From the NCBI RefSeq assembly GCF_900066015.1, contig NZ_LN890656.1, positions 558,001-622,000 of the forward strand: a stretch of DNA of 64,000 nucleotides, written 5' to 3'. The stretch is from Candidatus Promineifilum breve (GTDB taxonomy: Bacteria; Chloroflexota; Anaerolineae; Promineifilales; Promineifilaceae). Both the position numbers and the translations under genes were made by a program. Below, piece by piece: positions 40,855 through 50,111 of this stretch (within the stretch, counting starts at the first letter, position 1; the number at the start of each line of letters is the position of its first letter). The notes below the pieces were generated by a model that saw nothing but the letters and a program-made list of their open reading frames with translations, was not told the DNA's origin and did no database searches.

Positions 40855-41235
40855 ATGAAACCGTTGCGCGTTGTCCTGTTGGGGCAGTCGGTGCTGTTGG
40901 GCAGTCTGGCGGCCGGACTGCGCCGCTTCCGCGAACTGGAAGTCCTCTGCCTGGCCGCCCCACCCCCGGAAGCTGAACCAGTGGCCGCGCTGTCGCCGGA
41001 CGTCATCCTGTTCGACGCCGCCGCGGCCGCGCCCCCCTTCGCCCTGGCCCTACTCCATTGTTGCCCCGCCTTGCGCCTCATCAGCCTCGACGCCGACCGC
41101 AACCGGGTCGTTGTCTGGTCGGGGCAACAACTCAACGATTTATCGCTCGATGATTTGGCGCGGTTGCTGGGCGACGATCAGCGCCTATTCCACCTATCTG
41201 CCGTACCGGATTCGTCCAAGGATAGAACATCATGA
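40855..41235 (+). CDS. Receiver-like small protein without the acid pocket
   Basis: A 126-residue protein with the strand pattern of a response-regulator receiver: KPLRVVLLGQSVLLGSLAAGLRRF, then LSPDVILFDAAAAAPPFALALL, then LRLISLDADRNRVVVW. The beta3 Asp is present in VILFD, but the acidic pair of beta1 is absent (VVLLGQS), so phosphorylation is doubtful. Its stop overlaps the ATG of the giant secreted protein gene (ATGA), so the two are translated together. This coupling suggests it helps control production of the exoprotein, although no direct evidence exists. The start follows GAGG by about ten bases. Confidence 0.65.
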   Translation: MKPLRVVLLGQSVLLGSLAAGLRRFRELEVLCLAAPPPEAEPVAALSPDVILFDAAAAAPPFALALLHCCPALRLISLDADRNRVVVWSGQQLNDLSLDDLARLLGDDQRLFHLSAVPDSSKDRTS

Positions 41236-44200
41236 CTCCCACCCCCACCTTTCCAGCCGGCCGCCACGGGGCGGCCCTGCGTCTCGCTTTGGCCGTCTTA
41301 TTGGCCGCCGTCCTGGCGCTGGCCCTCGGCCCCACGCCGGCCAACGCCCTGCCGAAATGGATTCGCGAATTCGTGAGCCCTACTTATGGGCCGATAGATA
41401 TGACGATGGGCCCCGACGGCAAACTGATACTGGCCTATGTCGATGCCACCATTATGGGTGAGCACTCCGGGGAGCTTAGATTTGCCGTGAGGGATGGCAG
41501 CGACTGGACGACAACCACAGTCGCCCCGGCCTCTTACTGTCCCCACCTTGACGTTATCCCGCTTTCGTTGGCCTATAACGCCAATGCCAACCTCGCCGCA
41601 ATCAGCTTCTTCGACCACTGCGAAGCGATCTATCGGGTCGCCATCGGCCTTAATCCGGTGGGGGATGTATGGGTGTGGACGTTGGAGGAGCCACCCGATT
41701 TGGAAAATGGAGACTGGGCATCGGCACCTTTTGGCAGCGACATAGCCATTGATGACCAGGGAAAGATCCATTTGGCTACCATCGATGACTTTATGGTCTA
41801 CTATCTGTGGCGCACGGAGGACGATGGCTGGGAGACGACCGGGACCCCCCTGCGGCGAGAAAACGAATGGCTGGTGCAGGACGTATCACTTGCCCTCGGG
41901 CCTGACGGCAAACCCTACATAGCCTGGGACACGGATGGGATTAACTATGCCTACCCCACCATCTTAAACAACTTCATCATCGAGCATGTTACTTCGGACG
42001 TTAGCACCGGTCTCGGCCTCTCGCTGGTCATGGACAATTCCGGCGTGCCCAGTATCGCCTTCAACAACCAAAACATGCTGAAATACGCCCGCCGCACGGA
42101 CACGGACACCTGGGAGGTCAGCATCGCCGACCCCGGCGTCTCGTGCAACGCCAGCCAATTTCCCTCGCTGGCCCTCGACGCCGCCGGCAATCCCCACATC
42201 AGCTACCACTGCCGAGCAGATTTATCTCACGGCAGCGTGCGCTATGCCTCCTGGGACGGCGCGGCCTGGCAAATTGAACACGCCAGCCCATACTACCTGG
42301 AGAACGAGTGGACATCACTGGTCCTGGATGAGGCTGATGTGCCTCACATCCTCTACACGCACTATGATGATCTGTCCTACGCCACCCGCACCGAGGTACC
42401 GCCCGAGGCGTACATCGACAATCGGCCGCCGCTGAACGACCCGCTGACCACAGCCACTTTCACTTTCCACAGCAATGACACGGCGGCCACATTTGAGTGC
42501 CGGCTCGACTCGGCCGCTGTTGCCGCCTGCGCCTCGCCCCACAGCTACAGCGGCCTGGCCGACGGCAGCCACACCTTTCAGGTGCGGGCCAGGGACGCCG
42601 CCGGCCGAGTCAGCCTGAACCCGGCTGAGTACACCTGGGCCGTCGATTCCTTCGCGCCGGCCACGACACTGACGAGCACGCCGCCCAACCCGTCGGCCAG
42701 CAAAAGCGCCGTGTTCGCCTTTAGCAGCAATGAGGCCGGGGCGACGTTCGAGTGCAAGGTCGACTCGGCTGCATTCGGCGGCTGTGGCTCGCCTAAGGGC
42801 TACAACAATCTGACCGACGGCAGCCACACCTTCGAGGTGCGGGCCAAAGACGCCGCCGGCAACGTTGACCCCACCCCGCCCAGCTACACCTGGACCATTG
42901 ATACCGTCGTGCCGAATACGACAATCGATGCCTACCCCCCCAACCCATCCACCAGCGGCAGCGCCACGTTCGCTTTCAGCAGCAACGAGGCCGGGGCCAT
43001 GTTCGCCTGCAAGCTCGATAGCGGCGACTACGCCGACTGCACGTCGCCCAAGAGCTACAGTGGCCTGGCCGACGGCAGCCACACCTTCACGGTGCGCGCC
43101 GGCGATGCCGCCGGCAACCTCGACCCCAGCCCGGCCAGCTATACCTGGATCGTCGACACCGCGCCGGAGACGACGATCACGACCAAGCCAAGTAACCCGT
43201 CCAACGACCCCACGCCTGACTTCGCCTTCACCAGCAGCGACGGCGGCTCGGCCGACGGCATCCTCTTCCACTGCCAGACGGACGCCAATGGCTGGTTCCC
43301 CTGTGGCGGCGACAGTATCACCTACCACAACCTCTTCGACGGCGACCACACCTTCTACGTCAAGGCCGAGGACACGCTGGGCAACGTCGACCCGACGCCG
43401 GCCACGTGGAGCTGGACGATAGACCTGACCGCGCCGGAGACGACGATCACCGTCAAACCGGCGGCGGCCACCAAGAGCACCAATGCCACGTTCCAGTTTA
43501 CCAGTGAGGCCGGCGCGACCTTCGAGTGCAAGCTCGACAGCGGCAGCTTCGCCGCCTGCACGTCACCCCAGAGCTACACCGGCCTCAGCGAAGCCAGCCA
43601 TACCTTCCAGGTGCGCGCCAAGGACGCGATCGGCAACGTGGGCAGCCCGGCCGGCTATACCTGGATAGTCGACACAACCCCGCCCGAGACCACCATTACC
43701 GCCCACCCCGACGCGCTGACCACCAGCGCCACGGCCACCTTTTCGTTCACCGGCGTCGGCGCGGCGTCCTTCGAGTGCAAGCTGGACTCAGGCGGCTTCG
43801 TGGCCTGCACGTCGCCCATCACCTACACCGGCCTGTACAACGGCAGCCACACGTTCCACGTGTGGGCCATCGACGCGGCCGGCAACTATGACACCAGCAC
43901 GGCCAACTACACCTGGACCGTCGATACCAACCCGCCCGAGACCAGTATCACCGGCAAGCCGGCGGCGACGACGAACAGCACGACGGCCGAGTTCACGTTC
44001 ACCAGCGTCGACGGCGCGGCCTCGTTTGAGTGCAAGCTGGACACGGCCGCCTTCGCCGTTTGCACGTCGCCCATCAGCTACACCGGCCTCGGCAACGGCA
44101 GCCACACCTTTGCCGTGCGCGCCAAAGACACCGCCGGCAACTATGACCCCAGCCCGGCCAGCTACACCTGGAGCATCGACACGGCCGCGCCGGACACGAC

Positions 44201-47200
44201 CCTGACCCAGACGCCGCCCAATCCGTCCACCAGCAGCAGCGCGACCCTGGCCTTCAGCAGCGAGACGGGCGCGACCTTCGAGTGCAAGCTCGACAGCGGC
44301 AGCTTCGCCACGTGCACCTCGCCCAAGAGCTACACCAGTCTGACTGACGGCAGCCACACGTTCAGCGCGCGGGCCAAAGACGCGGCCGGCAACGTCGATC
44401 CCAGCCCGGCCACGGTCACCTGGATCGTGGACACCACCCCGCCGCAAACCACCATCGCCTTCACCGAAGTCCTGCCCGGTTCCATCCACTTTACGGTGAA
44501 CTTCACCGAGCCGGTCGATGGCTTCGCCAAAGATGACGTGGCGCTCAGCGGCACAGCCGGGGCGACGACATCCGTCGTCACCAACCTCCACGACCGCATG
44601 GCGTTCGACCTGGCGGTCAGCGGCATGACCGGCGACGGCACGATCGTCCTCGCCATCGCCGCCGGCGCAGCCACCGACGCGGCCGGCAACGGCAATACGG
44701 CGGCCACGCTCACCTGGACAATCGACTCGACCGGCCCGGCCGTGACCATCACCGCCGCGCCGCCCGACCCGTCCGATAGCAACGCGGCCACATTCACTTT
44801 CACGAGTGAACAGGGGGCGACGTTCGAGTGTAGCCTCGACGGCGCGGACTTCGCCGCCTGCACGTCGCCCAAGAGCTACACCGGTCTGAATGACGGCAAC
44901 CACACGTTCCTGGCCTGGGCCACCGACGCCGCCGGCAACAGCGGCGACCCGGCCGGCCACACCTGGACGGTGGACACGACGCCGCCCGACACCTCCATCG
45001 ACACCTGGATCGGCGACGTTTTCACCGTCAACACCATCACCATCGAATTCAGCAGCAACGAGGCGGGCAGCACCTTCGAATGCCAACTGGACAGCGGCAG
45101 TTGGACAGACTGCACCAGCCCGATCACCTACGATAATCTGGCCGACGGCCCCCACACCTTCCAGGTGCGGGCCACCGACCCGGCCGGTAACACCGACCTC
45201 AGCCCGGCCGGAGATGATTGGACGGTACAGACGCCGGGGCCTGATACGAGCCTCGACAGCTACCCGCCCAACCCATCCAACAGCCCTACGGCTACCTTCA
45301 CCTTCAGCGGCAGCGGCGCGGCCGCCTTTGAGTGCTCGCTCGATGACGCGCCTTTTGCCGCTTGCGCCAGCCCGCACGAAGTCACTGGCCTGGCCGACGG
45401 GCCGCACTTCTTCGCCGTCCGCGCCGTGGATGACCAGGGCAAGGCCGATACCGACTACCCCATTCACTACTGGCTCGTGGACGCCACCCCGCCCACGACC
45501 ACCATCGTCTTCACCGACGTCCTGCCCGGTTCCATCCATTTTACGGTGAACTTCACCGAGCCGGTCAATGGCTTCGCCAACAATGATGTGGCGCTCAGCG
45601 GCACGGCCGGGGCGACGACGGCCAGCGTCACCAACCTCCACGACCGCATGGCGTTTGACCTGGCGGTCAGCGGCATGACCGGCGACGGCACGATCGTCCT
45701 GGCCATCGCCGCCGGCGCAGCCACCGACGCGGCCGGCAACGGCAATACGGCGGCCACGCTCACCTGGACAATCGACTCGACCGGCCCGGCCGTGACCATC
45801 ACCGCCGCGCCGCCCGACCCGTCCAACAGCAACGCGGCCACATTCACTTTCACGAGTGAACAGGGGGCGACGTTCGAGTGTAGCCTCGACGGCGCGGACT
45901 TCGCCGCCTGCACGTCGCCCAAGAGCTATAGCGGTCTGAGTGACGGCCGCCACACGTTCCTGGCCTGGGCCACCGACGCCGCCGGCAACAGCGGCGACCC
46001 GGCCGGCCACTCCTGGACAGTGGACACCACGCCGCCGGAGACGACCATCACCGGCCAGCCGCCGGCGCTAGCCACCAGCCCCACGGCCGAGTTCCGCTTC
46101 AGCAGCGAGGCCGGCGCGACGTTCGAGTGCCGGCTCGACAGCGGCGAGTTCGCCGCCTGCGCCTCGCCCAAGAGCTACAACGGTCTGAGCCAAGGCCCTC
46201 ATACCTTCGCGGTGCAGGCCAAAGATGCGGCCGGCAACACCGATCCCAGCCCGGCGACGGTCACCTGGACGGTCGATACGACGCCGCCCAACACGACCAT
46301 CGACAGCGGCCCGACGGGCACAACCGGCGATAACGACGCGCTATTTGCCTTCAGCAGCGAGCCGGGCGCGACGTTCCACTGTCGTCTCGATGGCGGCGCG
46401 ACCACGACCTGCGCCAGCCCGCAGAGCTACACCGACCTGGCCGATGGGCCACATACCTTCAGCGTCTATGCCTGTGATGTCGCCGGCAACTGCGCGGCGA
46501 CGCCGGTGACGCGGACGTGGACGATCGACACGGCGGGGCCAGGCGCCACCATCGACGCCGCCCCCGGCAGCCCGTCCAACGACAACACGCCGACGTTCGC
46601 GTTCAGCGGCAACGACGGCGCGATCGCCTTCCAGTGCCGCACGGATAGCGGCGGCTACTCGGCTTGCGTCAGCCCGATCACCCTGGGGCCGCTGGCCGAC
46701 GGCGAGCATACCTTCTACGTTCGGGGCATCGACGGCGCGGGCAACCTGGGTGCGCCCGACAGCCACACCTGGACAATCGACACCGTCGCCCCGACGGCGA
46801 CGATCACCACGGCCCCGCCCAATTCATCCGACAGCGGCGCGGCCACGTTTACCTTCAGCAGCAGCGAGAGCGGGGCGACATTCACCTGTCAGCTCGATGA
46901 CGCGCCGTGGACGCCATGCGCCGGCCAGGTGACCTACACCGGCCTGAGCCAGGGCAGCCACACCTTCCGGGTGCAGGCGACCGACGCCGCCGGCAACGTC
47001 GGCGACAGTGTGACCTACAATTGGATCATCACCTTCCCGCCACCGGACGTGAACTTGTACGTCTCCACCAATGCCGCGGGCGTGGTCGCCGGGCTGACCT
47101 ACGGCCCCGAAGACGTGTTGCGCTGGAACGGCAGCGTGTGGGCGCGGTGGTTCGACGGTTCGGCCGCCGGCCTCGCGCCGAGCGGCAAGGCCCAGCACAA

Positions 47201-47837
47201 TATCCACGCCATCTGGATCCCCAACCCAGCCGAGAACGCTCTGGTGATGTCCTTCGGCCAGAACCGCCGCCACGTGCCGGGCATCGCCCAGCCGGTGGAC
47301 GGCATGGATCTGGTGTGGTGGGATGGCGCTCACTTCACTTTCTGGTTCGACGGTTCCGACGTGGAACTGACCGACATGACGCAGGAGAAAATCGACGGCC
47401 TCCACGTGCTGCCGGGCAACCTGTCGCCCATCAACGGCGGCAACTGCCTCTACTACTTGCTGATCAGCACGCAAGGGCCGGGCAAGGTGAAAGGCCACGA
47501 CAACGCTTTCTTCAAGTTCGGCGGCGAGGACGTGCTGGGCTTCTGCGCCACCAGTCTGGGCGCCAACACCGCCGGCAAGTGGCATCTGGTGCTGGACGGC
47601 AGCGCCCAGGGCCTGCCCAAGAACGCGCTAACCAGCCTAAGCGCCAGCGCCGACGGCCGGACGCTCTACCTGACGACCAAGGGCGCGATCAACGTTGACG
47701 GCGCGACCGGCGGCCAGTCGATGATCTTCGCCTACGACATGACCAGCCAGACGTTCCGCGGGCCGCTGTTCAGCGCCCCGGCCACCGGGTTGTCGCGGCC
47801 GGTGGATGGGCTTGAGGTGGTGAGTTTGCCGGAGTAG
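41232..47837 (+). CDS. Giant secreted protein with ~18 Ig-like repeats
   Basis: A 2201-residue exported protein. A signal peptide (~1-37) precedes an N-terminal region (~40-395) of propeller-like repeats (LALGPDGKPYIAWD, LALDAAGNPHISYH). Then come 16 units of ~84 residues with the pattern ATFxFSSxxAGATFECKLDSG...TSPKSYTGLxDGSHTFxVRAKDAAGN, joined by TPPETTI-type linkers. Two units of another Ig-like type (PGSIHFTVNFTEPV) interrupt them. Each main unit keeps a Cys pair, probably a disulfide. The C-terminus (~1935-2201) has FDGSxxGL motifs shared with the protein at 29583-31148. A surface adhesin or matrix protein is likely. Its TAG stop is the first repeat unit of a 7-base family. Confidence 0.87.
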   Translation: MTPTPTFPAGRHGAALRLALAVLLAAVLALALGPTPANALPKWIREFVSPTYGPIDMTMGPDGKLILAYVDATIMGEHSGELRFAVRDGSDWTTTTVAPASYCPHLDVIPLSLAYNANANLAAISFFDHCEAIYRVAIGLNPVGDVWVWTLEEPPDLENGDWASAPFGSDIAIDDQGKIHLATIDDFMVYYLWRTEDDGWETTGTPLRRENEWLVQDVSLALGPDGKPYIAWDTDGINYAYPTILNNFIIEHVTSDVSTGLGLSLVMDNSGVPSIAFNNQNMLKYARRTDTDTWEVSIADPGVSCNASQFPSLALDAAGNPHISYHCRADLSHGSVRYASWDGAAWQIEHASPYYLENEWTSLVLDEADVPHILYTHYDDLSYATRTEVPPEAYIDNRPPLNDPLTTATFTFHSNDTAATFECRLDSAAVAACASPHSYSGLADGSHTFQVRARDAAGRVSLNPAEYTWAVDSFAPATTLTSTPPNPSASKSAVFAFSSNEAGATFECKVDSAAFGGCGSPKGYNNLTDGSHTFEVRAKDAAGNVDPTPPSYTWTIDTVVPNTTIDAYPPNPSTSGSATFAFSSNEAGAMFACKLDSGDYADCTSPKSYSGLADGSHTFTVRAGDAAGNLDPSPASYTWIVDTAPETTITTKPSNPSNDPTPDFAFTSSDGGSADGILFHCQTDANGWFPCGGDSITYHNLFDGDHTFYVKAEDTLGNVDPTPATWSWTIDLTAPETTITVKPAAATKSTNATFQFTSEAGATFECKLDSGSFAACTSPQSYTGLSEASHTFQVRAKDAIGNVGSPAGYTWIVDTTPPETTITAHPDALTTSATATFSFTGVGAASFECKLDSGGFVACTSPITYTGLYNGSHTFHVWAIDAAGNYDTSTANYTWTVDTNPPETSITGKPAATTNSTTAEFTFTSVDGAASFECKLDTAAFAVCTSPISYTGLGNGSHTFAVRAKDTAGNYDPSPASYTWSIDTAAPDTTLTQTPPNPSTSSSATLAFSSETGATFECKLDSGSFATCTSPKSYTSLTDGSHTFSARAKDAAGNVDPSPATVTWIVDTTPPQTTIAFTEVLPGSIHFTVNFTEPVDGFAKDDVALSGTAGATTSVVTNLHDRMAFDLAVSGMTGDGTIVLAIAAGAATDAAGNGNTAATLTWTIDSTGPAVTITAAPPDPSDSNAATFTFTSEQGATFECSLDGADFAACTSPKSYTGLNDGNHTFLAWATDAAGNSGDPAGHTWTVDTTPPDTSIDTWIGDVFTVNTITIEFSSNEAGSTFECQLDSGSWTDCTSPITYDNLADGPHTFQVRATDPAGNTDLSPAGDDWTVQTPGPDTSLDSYPPNPSNSPTATFTFSGSGAAAFECSLDDAPFAACASPHEVTGLADGPHFFAVRAVDDQGKADTDYPIHYWLVDATPPTTTIVFTDVLPGSIHFTVNFTEPVNGFANNDVALSGTAGATTASVTNLHDRMAFDLAVSGMTGDGTIVLAIAAGAATDAAGNGNTAATLTWTIDSTGPAVTITAAPPDPSNSNAATFTFTSEQGATFECSLDGADFAACTSPKSYSGLSDGRHTFLAWATDAAGNSGDPAGHSWTVDTTPPETTITGQPPALATSPTAEFRFSSEAGATFECRLDSGEFAACASPKSYNGLSQGPHTFAVQAKDAAGNTDPSPATVTWTVDTTPPNTTIDSGPTGTTGDNDALFAFSSEPGATFHCRLDGGATTTCASPQSYTDLADGPHTFSVYACDVAGNCAATPVTRTWTIDTAGPGATIDAAPGSPSNDNTPTFAFSGNDGAIAFQCRTDSGGYSACVSPITLGPLADGEHTFYVRGIDGAGNLGAPDSHTWTIDTVAPTATITTAPPNSSDSGAATFTFSSSESGATFTCQLDDAPWTPCAGQVTYTGLSQGSHTFRVQATDAAGNVGDSVTYNWIITFPPPDVNLYVSTNAAGVVAGLTYGPEDVLRWNGSVWARWFDGSAAGLAPSGKAQHNIHAIWIPNPAENALVMSFGQNRRHVPGIAQPVDGMDLVWWDGAHFTFWFDGSDVELTDMTQEKIDGLHVLPGNLSPINGGNCLYYLLISTQGPGKVKGHDNAFFKFGGEDVLGFCATSLGANTAGKWHLVLDGSAQGLPKNALTSLSASADGRTLYLTTKGAINVDGATGGQSMIFAYDMTSQTFRGPLFSAPATGLSRPVDGLEVVSLPE
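44471..44975. repeat. Coding duplication, copy 1 (partner at 45521)
   Basis: About 500 bases almost identical to 45521-46025, at an exact offset of 1050 bases (350 codons). Covers one PGSIHFTVNF-type unit and the Ig-like unit after it. Confidence 0.85.
45521..46025. repeat. Coding duplication, copy 2 (partner at 44471)
   Basis: Second copy of the block. Anchor strings cctgcccggt (44471/45521) and cgtgaccatc (44741/45791) keep the same 1050-base offset. Confidence 0.85.
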
Positions 47838-47890
47838 TGGATAGTGGATAGTGGATAGTGGGCAGTGGGCAGTCATGCTTCTGCCCACTG
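47835..47890. repeat. 7-base-period repeat tagtgga/cagtggg (family B)
   Basis: Its first triplet, TAG at 47835-47837, is the stop codon of the giant protein gene. The right side (tgcccactg) is complementary to cagtgggca, giving a hairpin. Confidence 0.85.
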
Positions 47891-47904
47891 CTTCCTATAA
47901 ATCC

Positions 47905-47940
47905 TAGAAACCGAGTTTTTTGGAAAAAACTCGGTTTCTA
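47905..47940. repeat. Palindromic repeat, family H
   Basis: Perfect 16-base arms (47905-47920, 47925-47940) around tgga. Confidence 0.92.
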
Positions 47941-47967
47941 CATGCAGGCCAGAGAATTACCGAGATA

Positions 47968-47976
47968 TGGTATAAT
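47968..47976 (+). promoter_or_regulatory. Extended -10 promoter (TGGTATAAT), apparently leaderless
   Basis: TATAAT ends at 47976. In-frame GTG (47983) and ATG (47986) lie 6 and 9 bases after it, so transcription should begin at the start codon. Confidence 0.6.
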
Positions 47977-47985
47977 GCCGGGGTG

Positions 47986-48696
47986 ATGATCGCCGCCGTA
48001 AACCCCACCACAACCGAACTGGAAGCGGAACTGGCCAGCCTGCTGCCCGACTGGATCGCCTTGGAGCCAGGGCGCTGGCAGCGGGTGCAGTATGCGCTGC
48101 GCCGTTTGGAGAGCACCGGGCCGGTCTTCCCGACGTTTGAATCGTTTGTGGAGTGGGTTGATGAGGACACGTCGGCCGAATGGATCGAGGGGGAAGTTTG
48201 CTTCATGAGTCCGGCATCAACCAGGCATCAGTTAATTGTCGGTCTTTTGGCGCCTCTCATGCGGGCGTTTGTCGAGTCGGGCCAATTGGGAACCGTATTG
48301 ACCGCGCCCTACAAGATGAAGATCCCCGGCTATGGGGCCGAACCGGACATTCTGTTTGTTGCCACGGCCAATGAGAGTCAGATTCGCCGGACGTACCTCG
48401 ACGGCCCGGCCGACCTGGTGGTTGAAATCATCTCCCCCGAGAGCGTCGAGCGTGACCGGATCAGGAAGTACAACGATTACGAAGCGGCCGGCGTGGGCGA
48501 GTATTGGCTGATCGACCCGGAGCGCGAGACGGCCGAAGGCTATACGCTGACGAATGGCCGCTACCAACGCATCGAACCGGCCGGGGACGCGCTGGCCTCG
48601 GCCATTTTGCCCGGCTTTGTGTTGCCGTTGGCCTGGCTGCGCCTGGGCCAACAACCCACACTCATCGAAGCGTTGCGCTCGATGGGTATCCTCTAA
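47986..48696 (+). CDS. Uma2 family (DUF820) PD-(D/E)XK nuclease-like protein
   Basis: A 236-residue protein. The Uma2 core is visible: AEWIEGEVCFMSPASTRHQLI, GAEPDILFVAT, ADLVVEIISPES and KYNDYEAAGVGEYWLIDPE, with the D...ExI pattern of a PD-(D/E)XK fold. The family is greatly expanded in cyanobacteria and Chloroflexota and its physiological role is unsettled. No ribosome site precedes the start; an extended -10 box sits just upstream, consistent with a leaderless mRNA starting at GTG 47983 or ATG 47986. Confidence 0.9.
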   Translation: MIAAVNPTTTELEAELASLLPDWIALEPGRWQRVQYALRRLESTGPVFPTFESFVEWVDEDTSAEWIEGEVCFMSPASTRHQLIVGLLAPLMRAFVESGQLGTVLTAPYKMKIPGYGAEPDILFVATANESQIRRTYLDGPADLVVEIISPESVERDRIRKYNDYEAAGVGEYWLIDPERETAEGYTLTNGRYQRIEPAGDALASAILPGFVLPLAWLRLGQQPTLIEALRSMGIL

Positions 48697-48725
48697 TCCG
48701 CATTGCCGCGACCATTCGCCCCTCA

Positions 48726-48731
48726 TATAAT
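48726..48731 (+). promoter_or_regulatory. -10 element upstream of the inositol-3-phosphate synthase gene
   Basis: Perfect TATAAT, 143 bases before the ATG. No extension and no clear -35 box. Confidence 0.4.
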
Positions 48732-48874
48732 ACAGAGGTGGGAACAGGTCGCGGGGCCGCCCCTCGGCCGCCGTCTGTCTCTGCGCCCAACCAATTGAAA
48801 TTACAATAATCGATAGAAAATCAGCGCGCGGAGGCCAGGCTTACCGGCGCGAAAATAGAACGTAGGAGTACACA

Positions 48875-50011
48875 ATGGCTAAAAATCGTAAGAAGGTGCG
48901 CGTTGCCATCATCGGCGTCGGCAACTGCGCCAACGCGCTCATCCAGGGCGTCCACTATTACAAGAACGCCGCCGACGACCAGGAGATCCCCGGCCTCATG
49001 CACGCCAGCCTGGGCGGCTACCACGTGCGCGACATCGAGTTTTCGGCCGCTTTCGACGTGGTGACGACCAAGGTCGGCCGCGACTTGAGCGAGGCGATGT
49101 GGGCCTATCCCAACGACACCATCAAGTTCGCCGACGTGCCCTATCTCAACGTGCCCGTCCATCGCGGCATGACCCATGACGGCATCGGCAAATACCTGTC
49201 GATGAAGGTGGAAAAGGCCCCCGGCCCGACCGACGACATCATCAAGATCCTGAAGGAGACCGAAACCGACGTGGTGGTCAACTTCATGCCCGTTGGTTCG
49301 GAGATGGCGACCAAGTGGTACGTGGAGCAGATCATTGAGGCCGGCTGCGGCTTCGTCAATGGTATCCCCGTCTTCATCGCCAGCTCGCCCTACTGGAGCA
49401 AGCGCTTCAGCGACGCCAAGCTGCCCATCATCGGCGACGACGTCAAGAGCCAACTGGGGGCGACCATCACCCACCGCGTGCTGACCAACGTCTTCAAGGA
49501 TCGCGGCATCCACATCGACCGCACCTACCAGCTCAACTTCGGCGGCAACATGGACTTCTACAACATGCTGGAGCGCGAGCGGCTGGAGTCGAAGAAGATC
49601 TCCAAGACCAACGCCGTCACCAGCCAGTTGCCCTATGACATGGGCGAGGACAACGTCCACGTGGGGCCGAGCGACTACGTGCCGTGGCTGACCGACCGCA
49701 AGTGGTGCCACATCCGCATGGAAGGGCGGGCCTTCGGTGACGTGCCGTTGCAACTGGAACTGAAGCTGGAAGTGTGGGATTCGCCCAACTCGGCCGGGGT
49801 CATCATCGACGCCGTGCGCTGCGCCAAGCTGGCCCTCGACCGCGGGCTGGGCGGCCCCATGACCGCGCCGTCGTCCTACTTCATGAAGTCGCCGCCGGTG
49901 CAATACACCGACGACGAAGCCCACCGCCTGGTGGAAGAGTTCATCGCCGGCAACGCGACGCCCATCGCCCCGGCCCCCGAAGCGGATGGCGAATTCGCTG
50001 CCGCGGATTAA
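48875..50011 (+). CDS. ino1: Inositol-3-phosphate synthase
   Basis: A 378-residue enzyme that converts glucose 6-phosphate to myo-inositol 3-phosphate with NAD as a cycling cofactor. The NAD-binding start is [23 protein letters not shown]. Other family stretches are [52 protein letters not shown] and [31 protein letters not shown]. Length and motifs match the prokaryotic (actinobacterial/Chloroflexota) form. TAGGAG seven bases before the ATG fixes the start. No inositol-lipid synthesis gene is adjacent. Product could feed phosphatidylinositol or osmolyte synthesis. Confidence 0.95.
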   Translation: MAKNRKKVRVAIIGVGNCANALIQGVHYYKNAADDQEIPGLMHASLGGYHVRDIEFSAAFDVVTTKVGRDLSEAMWAYPNDTIKFADVPYLNVPVHRGMTHDGIGKYLSMKVEKAPGPTDDIIKILKETETDVVVNFMPVGSEMATKWYVEQIIEAGCGFVNGIPVFIASSPYWSKRFSDAKLPIIGDDVKSQLGATITHRVLTNVFKDRGIHIDRTYQLNFGGNMDFYNMLERERLESKKISKTNAVTSQLPYDMGEDNVHVGPSDYVPWLTDRKWCHIRMEGRAFGDVPLQLELKLEVWDSPNSAGVIIDAVRCAKLALDRGLGGPMTAPSSYFMKSPPVQYTDDEAHRLVEEFIAGNATPIAPAPEADGEFAAAD

Positions 50012-50017
50012 TCTTTA

Positions 50018-50110
50018 GTGGTCTGTGGTCCGTGGTCTGTGGTCTGTAACGCCCACAGACCACAGACCACAGACGACAGACGACAGACCACAGACCACTG
50101 ACCACTAACC
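50018..50110. repeat. 7-base-period repeat tggtctg/tggtccg as inverted repeat (family C)
   Basis: gtggtctgtggtccgtggtc on the left, gaccacagaccacagac on the right, between ino1 and the metallopeptidase gene. Begins six bases after the ino1 stop and ends 2 bases before the next ATG. Confidence 0.88.
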
Positions 50111-50111
50111 C

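Noticed and set aside
43788-46010. 740-codon open frame on the minus strand opposite the Ig-like protein
   Set aside because: Shadow of the repetitive Ig-like units; its own repeats merely mirror theirs.
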